A DNA stretch of 64,000 nucleotides from Flammeovirgaceae bacterium (GCA_027487845.1 JAIYCV010000039.1:107499-171498); one strand, 5' to 3'. Positions 8,375 to 17,580 are shown, counted from the stretch's first letter. The notes: a model not told the origin generated them from the letters alone. A program made the numbers and translations.

Positions 8375-8898
8375 ACGAACCTGGCATCAGTCTCCATTAC
8401 AGTTCCACAGTTTTTACACGTTCTCATCTCCAAACTTCCATAGTATTCGCGAAAGCGTGGAATAAAATCTTTCTCTATGTTGGTGAGATGGAAATAGGCT
8501 TCGTGCAGTTTATGATTACAGTTTTCGCAAAACCACATGAGTCCATCATTTTCAGACTCATGACGTTTGCATTCAATTACTAAACCAACGCTTCCAGCCG
8601 GGCGGATCGGAGAGTGTGGAATCGATCCTGGAAGGAGAAACATCTCGCCCTCTTTAATAGGCACATCTACTGCCTTTCCGTCCTCCTGAATCTTTACCAA
8701 AATATCGCCTTCCAGTTGGTAATACAATTCTTCGGTTACGTTGAAGTGATAGTCTTTTCGTGCATTGGGGCCACCCACAATCATCACGATGTAATCGCCC
8801 GCATCGGCATACAAATTTTTGTTACCCACAGGTGGTTTTAGTAAATCACGATTGTCGGTAATCCATTTCTTCAAGTTAAAAGGTCTTCGAATTGCCAT
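8371..8898 (-). CDS. 3-hydroxyanthranilate 3,4-dioxygenase
   Basis: 175-residue cupin dioxygenase that opens 3-hydroxyanthranilate to 2-amino-3-carboxymuconate semialdehyde. The first iron-binding motif is in DYHFNVTEELYYQLEGD (His and Glu). The C-terminus carries two CxxC pairs (CENC, CKNC) forming the rubredoxin-like iron site seen in bacterial enzymes. I chose the ATG at 8898, giving MAIRRPFNLKKW; the longer open frame up to 9093 would run into the divergent SDR gene and lacks family similarity. It is the first gene of the leftward kynurenine operon. Confidence 0.95.
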   Translation of the reverse strand: MAIRRPFNLKKWITDNRDLLKPPVGNKNLYADAGDYIVMIVGGPNARKDYHFNVTEELYYQLEGDILVKIQEDGKAVDVPIKEGEMFLLPGSIPHSPIRPAGSVGLVIECKRHESENDGLMWFCENCNHKLHEAYFHLTNIEKDFIPRFREYYGSLEMRTCKNCGTVMETDARFV

Positions 8899-8963
8899 AT
8901 ATTTTTGGTGAGTTATACATTCGGGAAAAGAATGTGCTAATTTAACAACAAATTGATTATTTA

Positions 8964-9749
8964 ATGGACTTAGATTTATCAGGTAAACGAGCTGTGGTGT
9001 GTGGTAGCACGCAAGGTATAGGCAAAGCTTCTGCCATAGAATTAGCACTTTTGGGCGCCAGCATAACGCTTGTTGCACGAAATGAGACAACATTGAAGCA
9101 AGTGCTTACTGAATTGCCAACAAAAGCTAATCAAAAGCATGATTACTTACTTGCCGATTTTAGTGATGTTAAACAAGTCGAAGAAATTATTCAGGAGTAT
9201 GCAAAATCAAATGTGTCGCATATTCTCATAAACAATACGGGAGGGCCTCCTGCTGGTCTTGCGATTGATGCAAACACGGCAGAATTTGTGTCTGCTTTCT
9301 CAAATCATCTTTTGTGTAATCATATACTAACTCAGGCATTAGTGCCAGGCATGAAACAAGTAGGTTATGGAAGAATTATCAACATCATCTCAACTTCTGT
9401 AAAAATACCGATTGCTGGATTAGGCGTTTCCAATACCATCCGAGGCGCAGTTGCTAATTGGGCTAAAACCCTTTCAAATGAATTGGCACCTTACGGGATA
9501 ACAGTGAACAACGTATTGCCTGGAAGCACGTTGACTGGTCGAATTGAATTTGTCATAAAAAGTCGTGCGCAGAAAACCGGTAAGCCGGAAGAAGTTATTA
9601 GGAAAGAAATGATAGACGAGATACCCGCAGGTCGCATGGCGGATGCAAGCGAGGTGGCGGCAGCAGTGGCTTTTTTAGCAACGCCTGCAGCAGCTTATAT
9701 CAATGGTATTAATTTGCTTGTGGACGGAGGAAGGACAGGGAGTTTGTAA
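8964..9749 (+). CDS. SDR-family oxidoreductase, atypical active site
   Basis: 261-residue Rossmann protein. The NAD(P) motif is GSTQGIGKA (residues 14-22), NNTGG follows at 90-94, and the C-terminus is AYINGINLLVDGG. The usual catalytic YxxxK is replaced: the aligned segment reads GVSNTIRGAVANWAKTL, with Ser156 where Tyr and Arg160 where Lys is expected. It is divergent from the 3-hydroxyanthranilate dioxygenase gene across 65 bases and is followed after 9 bases by the aldehyde dehydrogenase, so it is probably part of kynurenine catabolism. Its reaction is unknown; it need not be a classical dehydrogenase. Confidence 0.88.
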   Translation: MDLDLSGKRAVVCGSTQGIGKASAIELALLGASITLVARNETTLKQVLTELPTKANQKHDYLLADFSDVKQVEEIIQEYAKSNVSHILINNTGGPPAGLAIDANTAEFVSAFSNHLLCNHILTQALVPGMKQVGYGRIINIISTSVKIPIAGLGVSNTIRGAVANWAKTLSNELAPYGITVNNVLPGSTLTGRIEFVIKSRAQKTGKPEEVIRKEMIDEIPAGRMADASEVAAAVAFLATPAAAYINGINLLVDGGRTGSL

Positions 9750-9758
9750 ATTTCTGAT

Positions 9759-11201
9759 ATGCAAAAAATACTCAATTACATACACGGTCACCTGACGGAG
9801 CCTAATTCTAGAAATTACTTAGATGATATAAACCCCGCGGAGGGAAAAGTGTATTGCCAACTGCCCGACTCTGATCGAAAAGATGTTAACCAAGCCGCAC
9901 ATGCCGCCAGGCTTGCTTTCCCCGAGTGGTCGGCCATGCCAGTAAAAAAGCGATCTGACATATTGTTGAAGATTGCTGATCTAATCGACCGCGATCTTGA
10001 AAAGCTCGCACTTGCCGAGAGCATCGATAACGGCAAACCACTGAAGTTGGCAACGGAACTTGACATACCTCGAGCTTCTGCCAACATTCGCTTCTTTGCC
10101 ACTGCCATTTTACATTTTTCATCAGAAGCACACCTGAGCGATAATGAGGCGGTTAACTATACAATAAGAAGCCCCCTTGGTGTGGTCGGTTGTATCTCAC
10201 CCTGGAATTTGCCTTTGTACTTATTCACGTGGAAAATAGCGCCAGCATTGGCTTCAGGCAATACCGTGGTTGCCAAACCTTCTGAGCTTACACCCATGAC
10301 CGCTTTTTTGTTTTCTGAATTGTGCATGGAAGCAGGCTTACCTGCTGGCGTGTTAAATGTTGTGCACGGTTTGGGAGATAAAGTGGGACAAGCCATAAAT
10401 GAGCATACAGAGATCACAGCAATTTCCTTTACGGGCGGAACAGCCACGGGTCGGAAAATAGCGGCTACAGCAGCCCCTATGTTTAAAAAGCTTTCGCTGG
10501 AATTAGGAGGTAAAAACGCGAACATCATTTTTGCTGATTGTGATGTAGAGCAGGCCATCAACACATCAATTAAATCTTCTTTTTCTAATCAAGGTGAAAT
10601 CTGTTTATGTGGCTCTCGCATTTTGGTGGAGCGGAATTTTTATAACACGTTCGTGGAAGCGTTTGTTGCAAAAACAAAGCGGTTGAGAATAAACGATCCG
10701 CTTCAAGCGGATACTGACCTAGGAGCGCTCGTATCCGAGGCGCATATGAACAAAGTGTTATCGTATATTGAATTAGCAAAGTTAGAAGGCGGAACAGTTT
10801 TAACTGGTGGGAAACGAGTGGTAGTGGAGGGCAGGTGTAGCGAAGGCTATTTTGTCGAACCAACAGTTATAGTTGGACTCGATCAAAACTGCAGAACCAA
10901 TCAAGAGGAAATTTTTGGGCCAGTCGTTACCATCATGCCTTTTGATACCGAGCAAGAAGCACTCGAACTAGCAAACGCGACAGCCTATGGTTTGTCAGCC
11001 ACTGTTTGGACGGAAAATTTAAAGCGTGCTCACAACATCTCGCATCAACTCAAGAGTGGAATTGTTTGGGTAAACTGTTGGCTCTATCGCGACTTGCGCA
11101 CCCCATTTGGTGGAATGAAACAAAGTGGTGTCGGTCGAGAAGGGGGTTTGGAAGCACTAAGATTTTTTACAGAAGCTAAGAATGTGTGTATAAGGTTATG
11201 A
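9759..11201 (+). CDS. Aldehyde dehydrogenase, probably 2-aminomuconate 6-semialdehyde dehydrogenase
   Basis: 480-residue NAD-dependent aldehyde dehydrogenase. The general-base Glu is in SLELGGKNANIIF, the nucleophilic Cys in NQGEICLCGSRI, and the C-terminal PFGGMKQSGVGREGG segment is canonical. Family homologues near kmo, kynU and 3-hydroxyanthranilate dioxygenase oxidise 2-aminomuconate semialdehyde (or 2-hydroxymuconate semialdehyde), which is my substrate inference. The decarboxylase and deaminase expected on either side of this step are not in the window. A decayed copy of its 3' end lies at about 12005-12165. Confidence 0.88.
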   Translation: MQKILNYIHGHLTEPNSRNYLDDINPAEGKVYCQLPDSDRKDVNQAAHAARLAFPEWSAMPVKKRSDILLKIADLIDRDLEKLALAESIDNGKPLKLATELDIPRASANIRFFATAILHFSSEAHLSDNEAVNYTIRSPLGVVGCISPWNLPLYLFTWKIAPALASGNTVVAKPSELTPMTAFLFSELCMEAGLPAGVLNVVHGLGDKVGQAINEHTEITAISFTGGTATGRKIAATAAPMFKKLSLELGGKNANIIFADCDVEQAINTSIKSSFSNQGEICLCGSRILVERNFYNTFVEAFVAKTKRLRINDPLQADTDLGALVSEAHMNKVLSYIELAKLEGGTVLTGGKRVVVEGRCSEGYFVEPTVIVGLDQNCRTNQEEIFGPVVTIMPFDTEQEALELANATAYGLSATVWTENLKRAHNISHQLKSGIVWVNCWLYRDLRTPFGGMKQSGVGREGGLEALRFFTEAKNVCIRL

Positions 11202-11285
11202 AGTGACAATAGTAAGTTTTTTCTTCAATAATTTTTTACCAAAAATCAAAAAATTAAGAGAAATACTCTAGTTTTAAATATCACA

Positions 11286-11315
11286 TTTGAACGTGTGATT
11301 ATTTTTTTATTTTCG
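11286..11315 (+). promoter_or_regulatory. Candidate promoter for the lipoprotein gene
   Basis: TTTG at 11286-11289, 18 nt, then TATTTTCG at 11308-11315 (one mismatch to TAnnTTTG). The TTTG sits within an inverted repeat, atcaca-8 nt-tgtgat (11280-11299), which could be an operator. The inferred leader is about 65 nt. Confidence 0.4.
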
Positions 11316-11386
11316 ACAAATTAGCTACTAGCAAAGCACAACCTGCACAATGATAGCCCATCCCTTTTAAACCAATTAACAATCAA

Positions 11387-11962
11387 ATGAAATCAATCTC
11401 GCAACTACTTTTATTGATCGTGGTTCTTCTTTTTAACCAGTGTGGGTCCAAAAATGCAGACTCCACTGCCCCTGCCTCTGCAATTACTCTTTCGGTTGAT
11501 GGGGTTGGTAAATCGATAAGTATTTCTTCTGCCTTACTTTTGATTGAAACGACTGGCGATAAAGGACGAACCCTAAATGTGAGTGCGTTGTCAGGCACAA
11601 ATAGCCTGATCCTTACAATCTCAAATTGGGCATATCAATCCCCGCCAACTAATGGACTTTTAGTAAAAAGCTATTACGAAATTTTTACGTCAACTGGTCT
11701 TGATAAAGCTACCTGCCAAAAATCAACATCATCTGGAGCTTCACTTTGCGATGCTGCTGCTGCAACATATGTCATAGGAAGTGATTCTTACTTTTCGTCT
11801 CTTTATGATGGCCCAGATTATGACAGCAAAATAAAAATCACAGCAAACGACACTAATTCAAAGACAATATCAGGTGAATTTGATCTTAAATTGCAAAACG
11901 CAAATGATTTGCGCCTAAGCGTAAAAGGTACATTTACCAATGTTACTTATTTGGTTAAATAA
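11387..11962 (+). CDS. Small exported lipoprotein, function unknown
   Basis: 191 residues. The N-terminus is a lipoprotein signal (LLLLIVVLLFNQC). The rest is Ser/Thr/Asn/Ala-rich with alternating hydrophobic residues, suggesting a beta-sandwich, and contains one pair of Cys residues (CQK, LCDA) that could form a disulfide. I do not recognise a family. It lies between the functional aldehyde dehydrogenase and a decayed copy of that gene's 3' end, so it may have arrived or been bracketed by a local duplication. It likely has its own promoter. Confidence 0.75.
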   Translation: MKSISQLLLLIVVLLFNQCGSKNADSTAPASAITLSVDGVGKSISISSALLLIETTGDKGRTLNVSALSGTNSLILTISNWAYQSPPTNGLLVKSYYEIFTSTGLDKATCQKSTSSGASLCDAAAATYVIGSDSYFSSLYDGPDYDSKIKITANDTNSKTISGEFDLKLQNANDLRLSVKGTFTNVTYLVK

Positions 11963-12004
11963 TTGTAATTATAATTGTAGATTTAGCTAATCGGAGGCAA
12001 GTGA

Positions 12005-12165
12005 GGGCTGGTGAAGTGGAGGTGTAACGAAGGTGATTTTGCAAGTTGGCTCTACTGTGCTTGCGCACCCCATTTGGTGGAATGAAACAGACTGGTATCA
12101 GTCGGGAAGAAGGCTTAGAAGCATTAAGATTTTTAGAGAAGCAAAAAATGTGTATTGAGTTGTGA
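12005..12165 (+). pseudogene. Decayed 3' fragment of an aldehyde dehydrogenase gene
   Basis: Bases 12047-12165 match the last ~120 bases of the functional dehydrogenase (about 11077-11201). They read PFGGMKQTGISREEGLEALRF in one frame and stop at an equivalent TGA. A one-base deletion near 12057, further small indels near the end and substitutions break the frame. Bases about 12017-12040 resemble an earlier part of the same gene (around 10835-10857), implying an internal deletion of roughly 200 bases. No start remains, so it is a relic, not a gene. Confidence 0.8.
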
Positions 12166-12216
12166 ATAGAAGAATAGGTTTTTGTTGAAGAAAATGCTCT
12201 TCTTTTGTTAAAAAAA

Positions 12217-13017
12217 TCACGGCTTAAATTCCCAAATCGAAACCTTTCCAGCATGACTGACTAAGATTACTTTTTCGTCTGTTGCCAACGCGAATGCAAT
12301 TTCGTTCCCAATTTCAATGTTGTGCTGCTGTTTGGTGTAGAGGTTGTAGAATTTAAGCTTATTTTCTTCCAGGTAGTAAAGTTCTTCACCCATAAAACCG
12401 AAGTTTTTAATCCGAACCGATGGAAATGATTCAATCAATTTCCCTGTAATGCTTATAATTTTTATTCCTTCTTTTTGATCTAATAAGAAAAGTAAGTTTT
12501 GATATTCACGCACATACACCAAATTAGGTGTTTGCTGCCCGTACAACTTCTTGAAATCAATTTCTAAACTTATTGTCTCATTTATGATATTAATTTTTTT
12601 TAGCGAATGATCAGCTTTATCGTAGAGCCAATAGTTGCTGTTGTTGTTGCCAGCACAAGCCAACCAAGGCTCAATGGCCAGCGAAGAATTAATAGAAAAT
12701 TTATTGAGAGGCTGAAGCACTCTATCTAAAAACAAAATCGTTTGGTTATTTCTTTCATAAACAAAAACGTTTAGTGGATTCCAAGGGTGAAGTGAAGTGA
12801 TGGAATCGCTCGCTGGTTTGAAGGCGTACAAATAGTTGCCGCCCGTGTCGTATTTTTTGATTGACTGATTTTTAAATTGAAGATAAAAATCCCCAAGCCT
12901 ATCAATGGCAACGTTGGAAATATTTTTTTCGGTGAATTCATTTAATTTTTTGCCTAACTGACCGAATAAATTCAGGTAAGCGAACAGAAGAAGGATGCAT
13001 GAAATTAACGTTTTCAT
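12217..13017 (-). CDS. Exported protein, probable beta-propeller, function unknown
   Basis: 266 residues with an N-terminal signal peptide (MKTLISCILLLFAYLNLFGQ). The rest consists of short repeated strand pairs such as AIDRLGDFYLQF, YDTGGNYLYAF and SITGKLIESF, which suggest a six-bladed NHL-like propeller facing the periplasm. No catalytic motif is seen. Its ATG overlaps the lpxH stop by four bases, so it is co-expressed with lpxH, a pairing that hints at envelope biogenesis but does not prove it. Confidence 0.8.
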   Translation of the reverse strand: MKTLISCILLLFAYLNLFGQLGKKLNEFTEKNISNVAIDRLGDFYLQFKNQSIKKYDTGGNYLYAFKPASDSITSLHPWNPLNVFVYERNNQTILFLDRVLQPLNKFSINSSLAIEPWLACAGNNNSNYWLYDKADHSLKKINIINETISLEIDFKKLYGQQTPNLVYVREYQNLLFLLDQKEGIKIISITGKLIESFPSVRIKNFGFMGEELYYLEENKLKFYNLYTKQQHNIEIGNEIAFALATDEKVILVSHAGKVSIWEFKP

Positions 13018-13790
13018 TTGTTATTTGAAAATGTTTTCAATTTAACTGCTTGCCCATCAAACTCAGCGTAAGTAGTAAAATTAACCCATTCACCTATGTT
13101 GATATAGCGACTGCTGTCGGATACTTTTAGATCTAGCGGTAAGTGACGATGCCCGAATATATAATAATCGCGATGCTTCATTTTTTCTTGCTCTTTACAA
13201 TAGGTTAAAAGAAACTCATTTTCATCGTTCGTGAATTTTTCTCCATTTTTCGTGTTGCTAATCCGGCTTTGCCTGCTCCAGTAGTTAGCAATGCCAATGC
13301 CAAAATTTGGATGCAGCCGCGCAAACAACCATTGACACACCTTGCTGTCAAAGAACTTTTTTTGAATTTTATACAAATTGTCGCCAGGGCCAAGGCCATC
13401 TCCATGACCGACCAAAAATTTAACATTGTTAATTTCAAATTCAATGGGTTCGCGATACACGGGAATGTTTAATTCATTTGTGAAGTAATCGAACATCCAC
13501 ATGTCATGGTTTCCAGTAAAGAAAATGATGGGTATTCCACTGTCGGTTAATTCTGCCAACTTTCCTTGGAAGCGTATAAAACCTTTTGGAATGGCCTGTT
13601 TGTACTCAAACCAAAAGTCAAAAATGTCACCTAACAAGTAGATCGCGTGAGCATTGCGCTTAATTGAATCTAGCCAGCTGATGATCAATTTTTCTCTTTT
13701 CAAACTACTTTCTGCATCGGGCACACCTAAATGAAAATCGGACGCGAAATAGATTTTTTTGCCGAAAGGAAGACTTATTGATTGATTCAT
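13014..13790 (-). CDS. lpxH: UDP-2,3-diacylglucosamine diphosphatase
   Basis: 258-residue metallophosphoesterase of lipid A synthesis, hydrolysing UDP-2,3-diacylglucosamine to lipid X and UMP. The metal-binding motifs appear in order: ASDFHLG, LGDIFDFWFEY, GNHDMW, VGHGDG and FGHRHLP. The FDFWFEY motif favours LpxH over generic phosphoesterases. Slightly longer than the E. coli enzyme. The downstream gene overlaps its stop codon. Confidence 0.92.
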   Translation of the reverse strand: MNQSISLPFGKKIYFASDFHLGVPDAESSLKREKLIISWLDSIKRNAHAIYLLGDIFDFWFEYKQAIPKGFIRFQGKLAELTDSGIPIIFFTGNHDMWMFDYFTNELNIPVYREPIEFEINNVKFLVGHGDGLGPGDNLYKIQKKFFDSKVCQWLFARLHPNFGIGIANYWSRQSRISNTKNGEKFTNDENEFLLTYCKEQEKMKHRDYYIFGHRHLPLDLKVSDSSRYINIGEWVNFTTYAEFDGQAVKLKTFSNNK

Positions 13791-13862
13791 TCTTTTTTCA
13801 CTTTTTTTATTTGCAGCACTGCAAGTAAAAAAGAGATTGTTCTGCAGGGCAAATTTTGAAAT

Positions 13863-14282
13863 TTATTTCAACTTCATTTGGGCTAGATAAGGATGATCGG
13901 GATTGACAATTAATTCTTGCCTTGATGGATGAAGCAGTACGTCCATGTCTTCCATTGGAATGGCCCCAAATAGAGGTTCATTATCTCCTTGTAAGACAAG
14001 TGCGTTACAAACCGTTTGTCGGTTTTTGAATTTTACGACTACTGGCCCCACTAAATCATATTCTTCTCTACTGCCGTTGGCTAATTCGGCCACACGCTTC
14101 TCTAAAAAGGGCAACTGCAATTGCGCCTGAATGCTCTCGTTGATACACAAGTTCAGAGCACCGCTGTCTACAAGCATATTCGAACGTAATCGTTTTACCT
14201 CTTCTTGTCCGATGATTGATTTTCTTGCCAACGCCAAATCATCCGCGTTAATCAACTCTATGTCAGCGTAGGTTAAACCCAT
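13863..14282 (-). CDS. Clan AA (retropepsin-like) aspartic protease family protein
   Basis: 139 residues. The fold signature is MLVDSGALNLCIN (active-site Asp39, DSGA in place of the usual DTGA), followed by a second strand set around LFGAIPMEDMDVLLHP. A single-domain protein of this size would need to dimerise to form a retropepsin active site. Similar proteins are widespread in bacteria, but their substrates are not established. It lies 31 bases downstream of ftsH on the same strand and may be co-transcribed. No signal peptide, so it is cytoplasmic. Confidence 0.85.
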   Translation of the reverse strand: MGLTYADIELINADDLALARKSIIGQEEVKRLRSNMLVDSGALNLCINESIQAQLQLPFLEKRVAELANGSREEYDLVGPVVVKFKNRQTVCNALVLQGDNEPLFGAIPMEDMDVLLHPSRQELIVNPDHPYLAQMKLK

Positions 14283-14313
14283 GAGGTTATCATTAAACTT
14301 GCAAAACAGATGG

Positions 14314-16353
14314 TCATTTCACAGATTCTTCGGTCGGTTTAGGTTCTGGCACGGTAGCAGCCTCCGTTTCTTTTTCCACGTTGGTAGAGTCAACTTGGCC
14401 GTTGGTATATTTTTGATACGTTGTTTCGGCTGCGAATGGTCTTTTACCAATTAGCCTTTCTAGATCAGACTGGAAAAGGATTTCTTTTTCTAACAGCTCC
14501 TTTGCGATCAGTTCTAAATGCTCGCGGTGTTTCTCGAGCAGGCTTTTAGTGCGGTCATACGCTTGGTCAATTATTTTCTTTACCTCTTTATCAATTCTTT
14601 CGGACGTAGCTTCAGAGTAGGGCTTATTGAACGCATAATCATTCTGCTTGCTATCGTAGAAAGACATATTTCCAATCTCTTTATTCATGCCATAAACGGT
14701 TACCATACTGTAAGCCATTTTTGTAATCCGTTCAAGATCGCTTAGGGCACCAGTAGAAATTTTATTGAAGACAATTTCTTCGGCAGCTCTTCCACCAAAA
14801 GTCATGCACATTTCGTCCATCAATTGCTCTGTTTGATACAAGAATTGTTCTTTTGGTAAATACTGTGCGTAGCCCAACGCAGCAATGCCGCGCGGAACAA
14901 TACTCACTTTCACCAATGGATCAGCATGCTCTAAGAACCAACCAGCTACAGCATGACCGGCCTCATGATAGGCAACAATTTTCTTTTCTTCAGGAGAAAT
15001 AATTTTTGTTTTCTTTTCTAGCCCCCCGATAACACGATCAATCGCATCTTGAAAATCAAGCATGTCAACTTCTTTCTTGTCTTTACGAGCGGCTATCAAC
15101 GCAGCTTCGTTACACACGTTGGCAATCTCTGCCCCAGCAAAGCCAGGTGTTTGAGCTGCTAGTTTTTTAGTGTCAACATCCTTAGAAATTTTAACCGGCT
15201 TTAAATGAACCTTGAAAATATGTTCGCGCCCAGCAATATCTGGTTTGTCAATGCTTATTTGTCTATCGAAGCGACCTGGACGCATTAAGGCTGAGTCTAG
15301 CACATCGGGGCGGTTAGTTGCAGCCAAAATAATTACTCCACTATCGGTAGCAAAGCCATCCATTTCAACCAAAAGGGAGTTGAGGGTGTTTTCTCTTTCG
15401 TCATTTGAACCAGGCATTTGACCCCGTCCGCGGGAGCGGCCAATGGCGTCAATCTCATCAATAAAGACAATACACGGAGCTTTTTCTTTTGCTTGCTTGA
15501 AAAGGTCGCGCACGCGAGCAGCACCAACCCCTACAAACATTTCCACAAAATCAGAACCTGATAAAGAGAAAAAGGGAACACCCGCTTCGCCCGCCACAGC
15601 CTTGGCCAACAACGTTTTGCCAGTGCCCGGAGGGCCAACCAACAAAGCTCCTTTCGGGATTTTTCCGCCCAGTTTAGTGAACTTCGCTGGTGTTTTTAAG
15701 AAGTCGACAATTTCTTTTACCTCTTCTTTCGCTTCGTCTAAACCTGCCACATCTTGAAAAGTGATTTTTACTTTATTTTCAGCATCAAACAACGCTGCTT
15801 TTGATTTTCCGATATTGAAAATCTGCCCACCCGGGCCAGCAGAGCCAGTCATTCTGCGCATCAGCATCCAGAAGCCAAAAATTAACAAGAAAGTGATACC
15901 CCAGTAAAACAATTGGCCAGATACGTCAGGACGTTCTTCAAATTGTAAATCAATGCGTTGATCTTTAGGCAGACGGTCGTTTATATCTTTAAAGTTCTCT
16001 TCAAACTTATCTTGAGAGCCAAAGCGCATCTTAAAATGCGGCCCATTCGCATTTAAACTAAGCACACCTTTGTTTTTTTCAAGCTCGTTTTTATAACTAG
16101 AGTTTTGTAGTGCCTCTGAGCGGAGCGTAAGTTCTACCTGCTTTAAATTCGTTACCACTACAACCTTTTTTAAGTCGTGATTTTGAAGCATCGATTCGAA
16201 CCGACTAGACTGAATTTCGGTCAACTCGCTGGATCCTAAAAACTGAGTAACAAGCAAAATTACACCTACCAAGGCTAGAATAATCCATACTTGAAAATTG
16301 CCTTTAGGTGCTTTCAGATTAGGTATCTTATTTTCTTTTCTTTCTTTGTCCAT
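14314..16353 (-). CDS. ftsH: ATP-dependent zinc metalloprotease FtsH
   Basis: 679-residue membrane AAA+ protease. Two N-terminal transmembrane segments ([18 protein letters not shown] and the [17 protein letters not shown] region) flank a periplasmic domain. The AAA module has Walker A GPPGTGKT, Walker [13 protein letters not shown] and the arginine-finger region RPGRFDRQ. The peptidase zinc site is HEAGH. The acidic, Pro/Glu-rich tail is common in Bacteroidota FtsH. It follows rsfS by 47 bases on the same strand; this rsfS-ftsH order is usual in the phylum. Confidence 0.98.
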   Translation of the reverse strand: MDKERKENKIPNLKAPKGNFQVWIILALVGVILLVTQFLGSSELTEIQSSRFESMLQNHDLKKVVVVTNLKQVELTLRSEALQNSSYKNELEKNKGVLSLNANGPHFKMRFGSQDKFEENFKDINDRLPKDQRIDLQFEERPDVSGQLFYWGITFLLIFGFWMLMRRMTGSAGPGGQIFNIGKSKAALFDAENKVKITFQDVAGLDEAKEEVKEIVDFLKTPAKFTKLGGKIPKGALLVGPPGTGKTLLAKAVAGEAGVPFFSLSGSDFVEMFVGVGAARVRDLFKQAKEKAPCIVFIDEIDAIGRSRGRGQMPGSNDERENTLNSLLVEMDGFATDSGVIILAATNRPDVLDSALMRPGRFDRQISIDKPDIAGREHIFKVHLKPVKISKDVDTKKLAAQTPGFAGAEIANVCNEAALIAARKDKKEVDMLDFQDAIDRVIGGLEKKTKIISPEEKKIVAYHEAGHAVAGWFLEHADPLVKVSIVPRGIAALGYAQYLPKEQFLYQTEQLMDEMCMTFGGRAAEEIVFNKISTGALSDLERITKMAYSMVTVYGMNKEIGNMSFYDSKQNDYAFNKPYSEATSERIDKEVKKIIDQAYDRTKSLLEKHREHLELIAKELLEKEILFQSDLERLIGKRPFAAETTYQKYTNGQVDSTNVEKETEAATVPEPKPTEESVK

Positions 16354-16400
16354 GTGTTAAAATTTCAATTCAATAACGTACTAACTGTGTTTAAGTTCCT

Positions 16401-16772
16401 TTAATCTTCTATCTCGGTGATTTCAGCATCTCCCCAAAGTTTCTCCAGCGCATAGAATTCTCGCTTATCTTTTTTGAAAACATGCGCCACCACTGTAATA
16501 TAGTCGAGAAGCATCCACTCTTTATTGTTTTTCCCTTCCGTATGCCAAGGGTTTTCTTTTATCGATTTGGAAACCGCATCGTCAATTGAGTCAGAAATGG
16601 CATCTAATTGCTTGTCGGAGTTACCAGAACAAATCACGAAGAAATCGGCTATTGCGTTCTTAATTTGCCTTAGATCCATCACTACAATGTCCGTGGCCTT
16701 CTTTTCTTGCATTCCCTTTACCACTGCTTTGCAAAGTTTTTCAGAGTCTGCACCTTTCTTCTTTTTCGCCAT
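16401..16772 (-). CDS. rsfS: Ribosomal silencing factor RsfS
   Basis: 123-residue protein of the RsfS/Iojap family, which binds uL14 and blocks subunit joining in nutrient-poor conditions (family knowledge). Family motifs VVMDLRQIKNAIADFFVICSG (partly shown) and LLDYITVVAHVF are present, and the N-terminus is lysine-rich. It is the first gene of the rsfS-ftsH operon, divergent from birA. Confidence 0.95.
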   Translation of the reverse strand: MAKKKKGADSEKLCKAVVKGMQEKKATDIVVMDLRQIKNAIADFFVICSGNSDKQLDAISDSIDDAVSKSIKENPWHTEGKNNKEWMLLDYITVVAHVFKKDKREFYALEKLWGDAEITEIED

Positions 16773-16804
16773 TAACTAATTTCGTTGTTTTGAGAATGAA
16801 AGAG

Positions 16805-16812
16805 CAAAGCTA
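16805..16812 (-). promoter_or_regulatory. Candidate -7 box for rsfS-ftsH
   Basis: On the reverse strand, TAGCTTTG is an exact match to TAnnTTTG, about 32 nt upstream of the rsfS ATG. A clear TTG box at the expected spacing is not seen. Confidence 0.4.
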
Positions 16813-16824
16813 ACTAAAAATACA

Positions 16825-17580
16825 TTGTATAAAATCCCTGCCAATACCCTGTTTATGGGTAGAAACCTTGTTTATGTGCCAGTATGTCACTCCACCAATA
16901 CGTTGGCGACCGACTTATGCAACAAAACGCCACTATCGGAGGGTACGTTGGTTATTACCGACCATCAGCAGGCAGGGAAAGGTCAGCGCGGAAATAGGTG
17001 GCAAGCCGAACCCAGTCAGAATTTTACTTTTTCGCTTATTTTGAAACCTACCTTCTTGGAAATAAGCAACCAGTTTATCTTAAATCAGTGTATCTCATTG
17101 GCGATTGCTGATTTCATAAGAGAGCTACTAACCGAAAAAGTAAAAATCAAGTGGCCAAACGATATTTTGATTCAAGACAAGAAAGTGTGCGGCATATTGA
17201 TCGAGAATACCCTGAGCGGTGAGCAACTTCAGCAAAGTGTGATTGGAATTGGATTAAATGTTAATCAACGACAGTTTGAATCTCCAAGTGCAACTTCTCT
17301 CGCATTGATTTCAAAAAGGGATTATTTGCTTTCAGCCATTTTACATCGGTTGCTCGAGCATTTGGAGGCGAGGTATCTACAGCTTAAGAGAGGAGAATTT
17401 GAAGCTATTCAAACTGATTACTTGAGCCGACTTTACAGAATAAACGAGGCGCATCAGTATCAAGCAGCGTCAAGGCAATTTGAGGGAACTATTACGGGTG
17501 TAGACGCCAGAGGCAGACTAAAAATTAAAACAGACGAAGAACAGGTTTTTGACGTGAAGGAAGTAACCTTTATTTATTAA
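16825..17580 (+). CDS. birA: Biotin--[acetyl-CoA-carboxylase] ligase
   Basis: 251-residue biotin protein ligase without the N-terminal DNA-binding domain of E. coli BirA. The biotin/AMP loop is GKGQRGNRWQAEP, preceded by CHSTNTLA, and the lysine-bearing segment is KIKWPNDIL. The similarity begins at the very N-terminus (MYKIPANTLFMG), which supports the TTG start at 16825; the next ATG (16855) would remove conserved residues. Its 3' end overlaps the convergent NTF2-like gene by 11 bases. Confidence 0.94.
   Translation: MYKIPANTLFMGRNLVYVPVCHSTNTLATDLCNKTPLSEGTLVITDHQQAGKGQRGNRWQAEPSQNFTFSLILKPTFLEISNQFILNQCISLAIADFIRELLTEKVKIKWPNDILIQDKKVCGILIENTLSGEQLQQSVIGIGLNVNQRQFESPSATSLALISKRDYLLSAILHRLLEHLEARYLQLKRGEFEAIQTDYLSRLYRINEAHQYQAASRQFEGTITGVDARGRLKIKTDEEQVFDVKEVTFIY

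Noticed and set aside
8899..9093. N-terminal extension of the 3-hydroxyanthranilate dioxygenase frame up to 9093.
   Set aside because: It overlaps the divergent SDR gene, has no family similarity, and the ATG at 8898 starts exactly where homology begins.
10695..10713. atccgcttcaagcggat in the aldehyde dehydrogenase gene resembles the REP core.
   Set aside because: It is an in-frame part of a conserved protein segment (NDPLQADTDLG) and lacks the outer arms of the REP palindromes.
11280..11299. atcaca-8 nt-tgtgat as a CRP-type binding site.
   Set aside because: The half-sites are in the opposite order to the CRP consensus, and the match is short; kept only as a possible operator.
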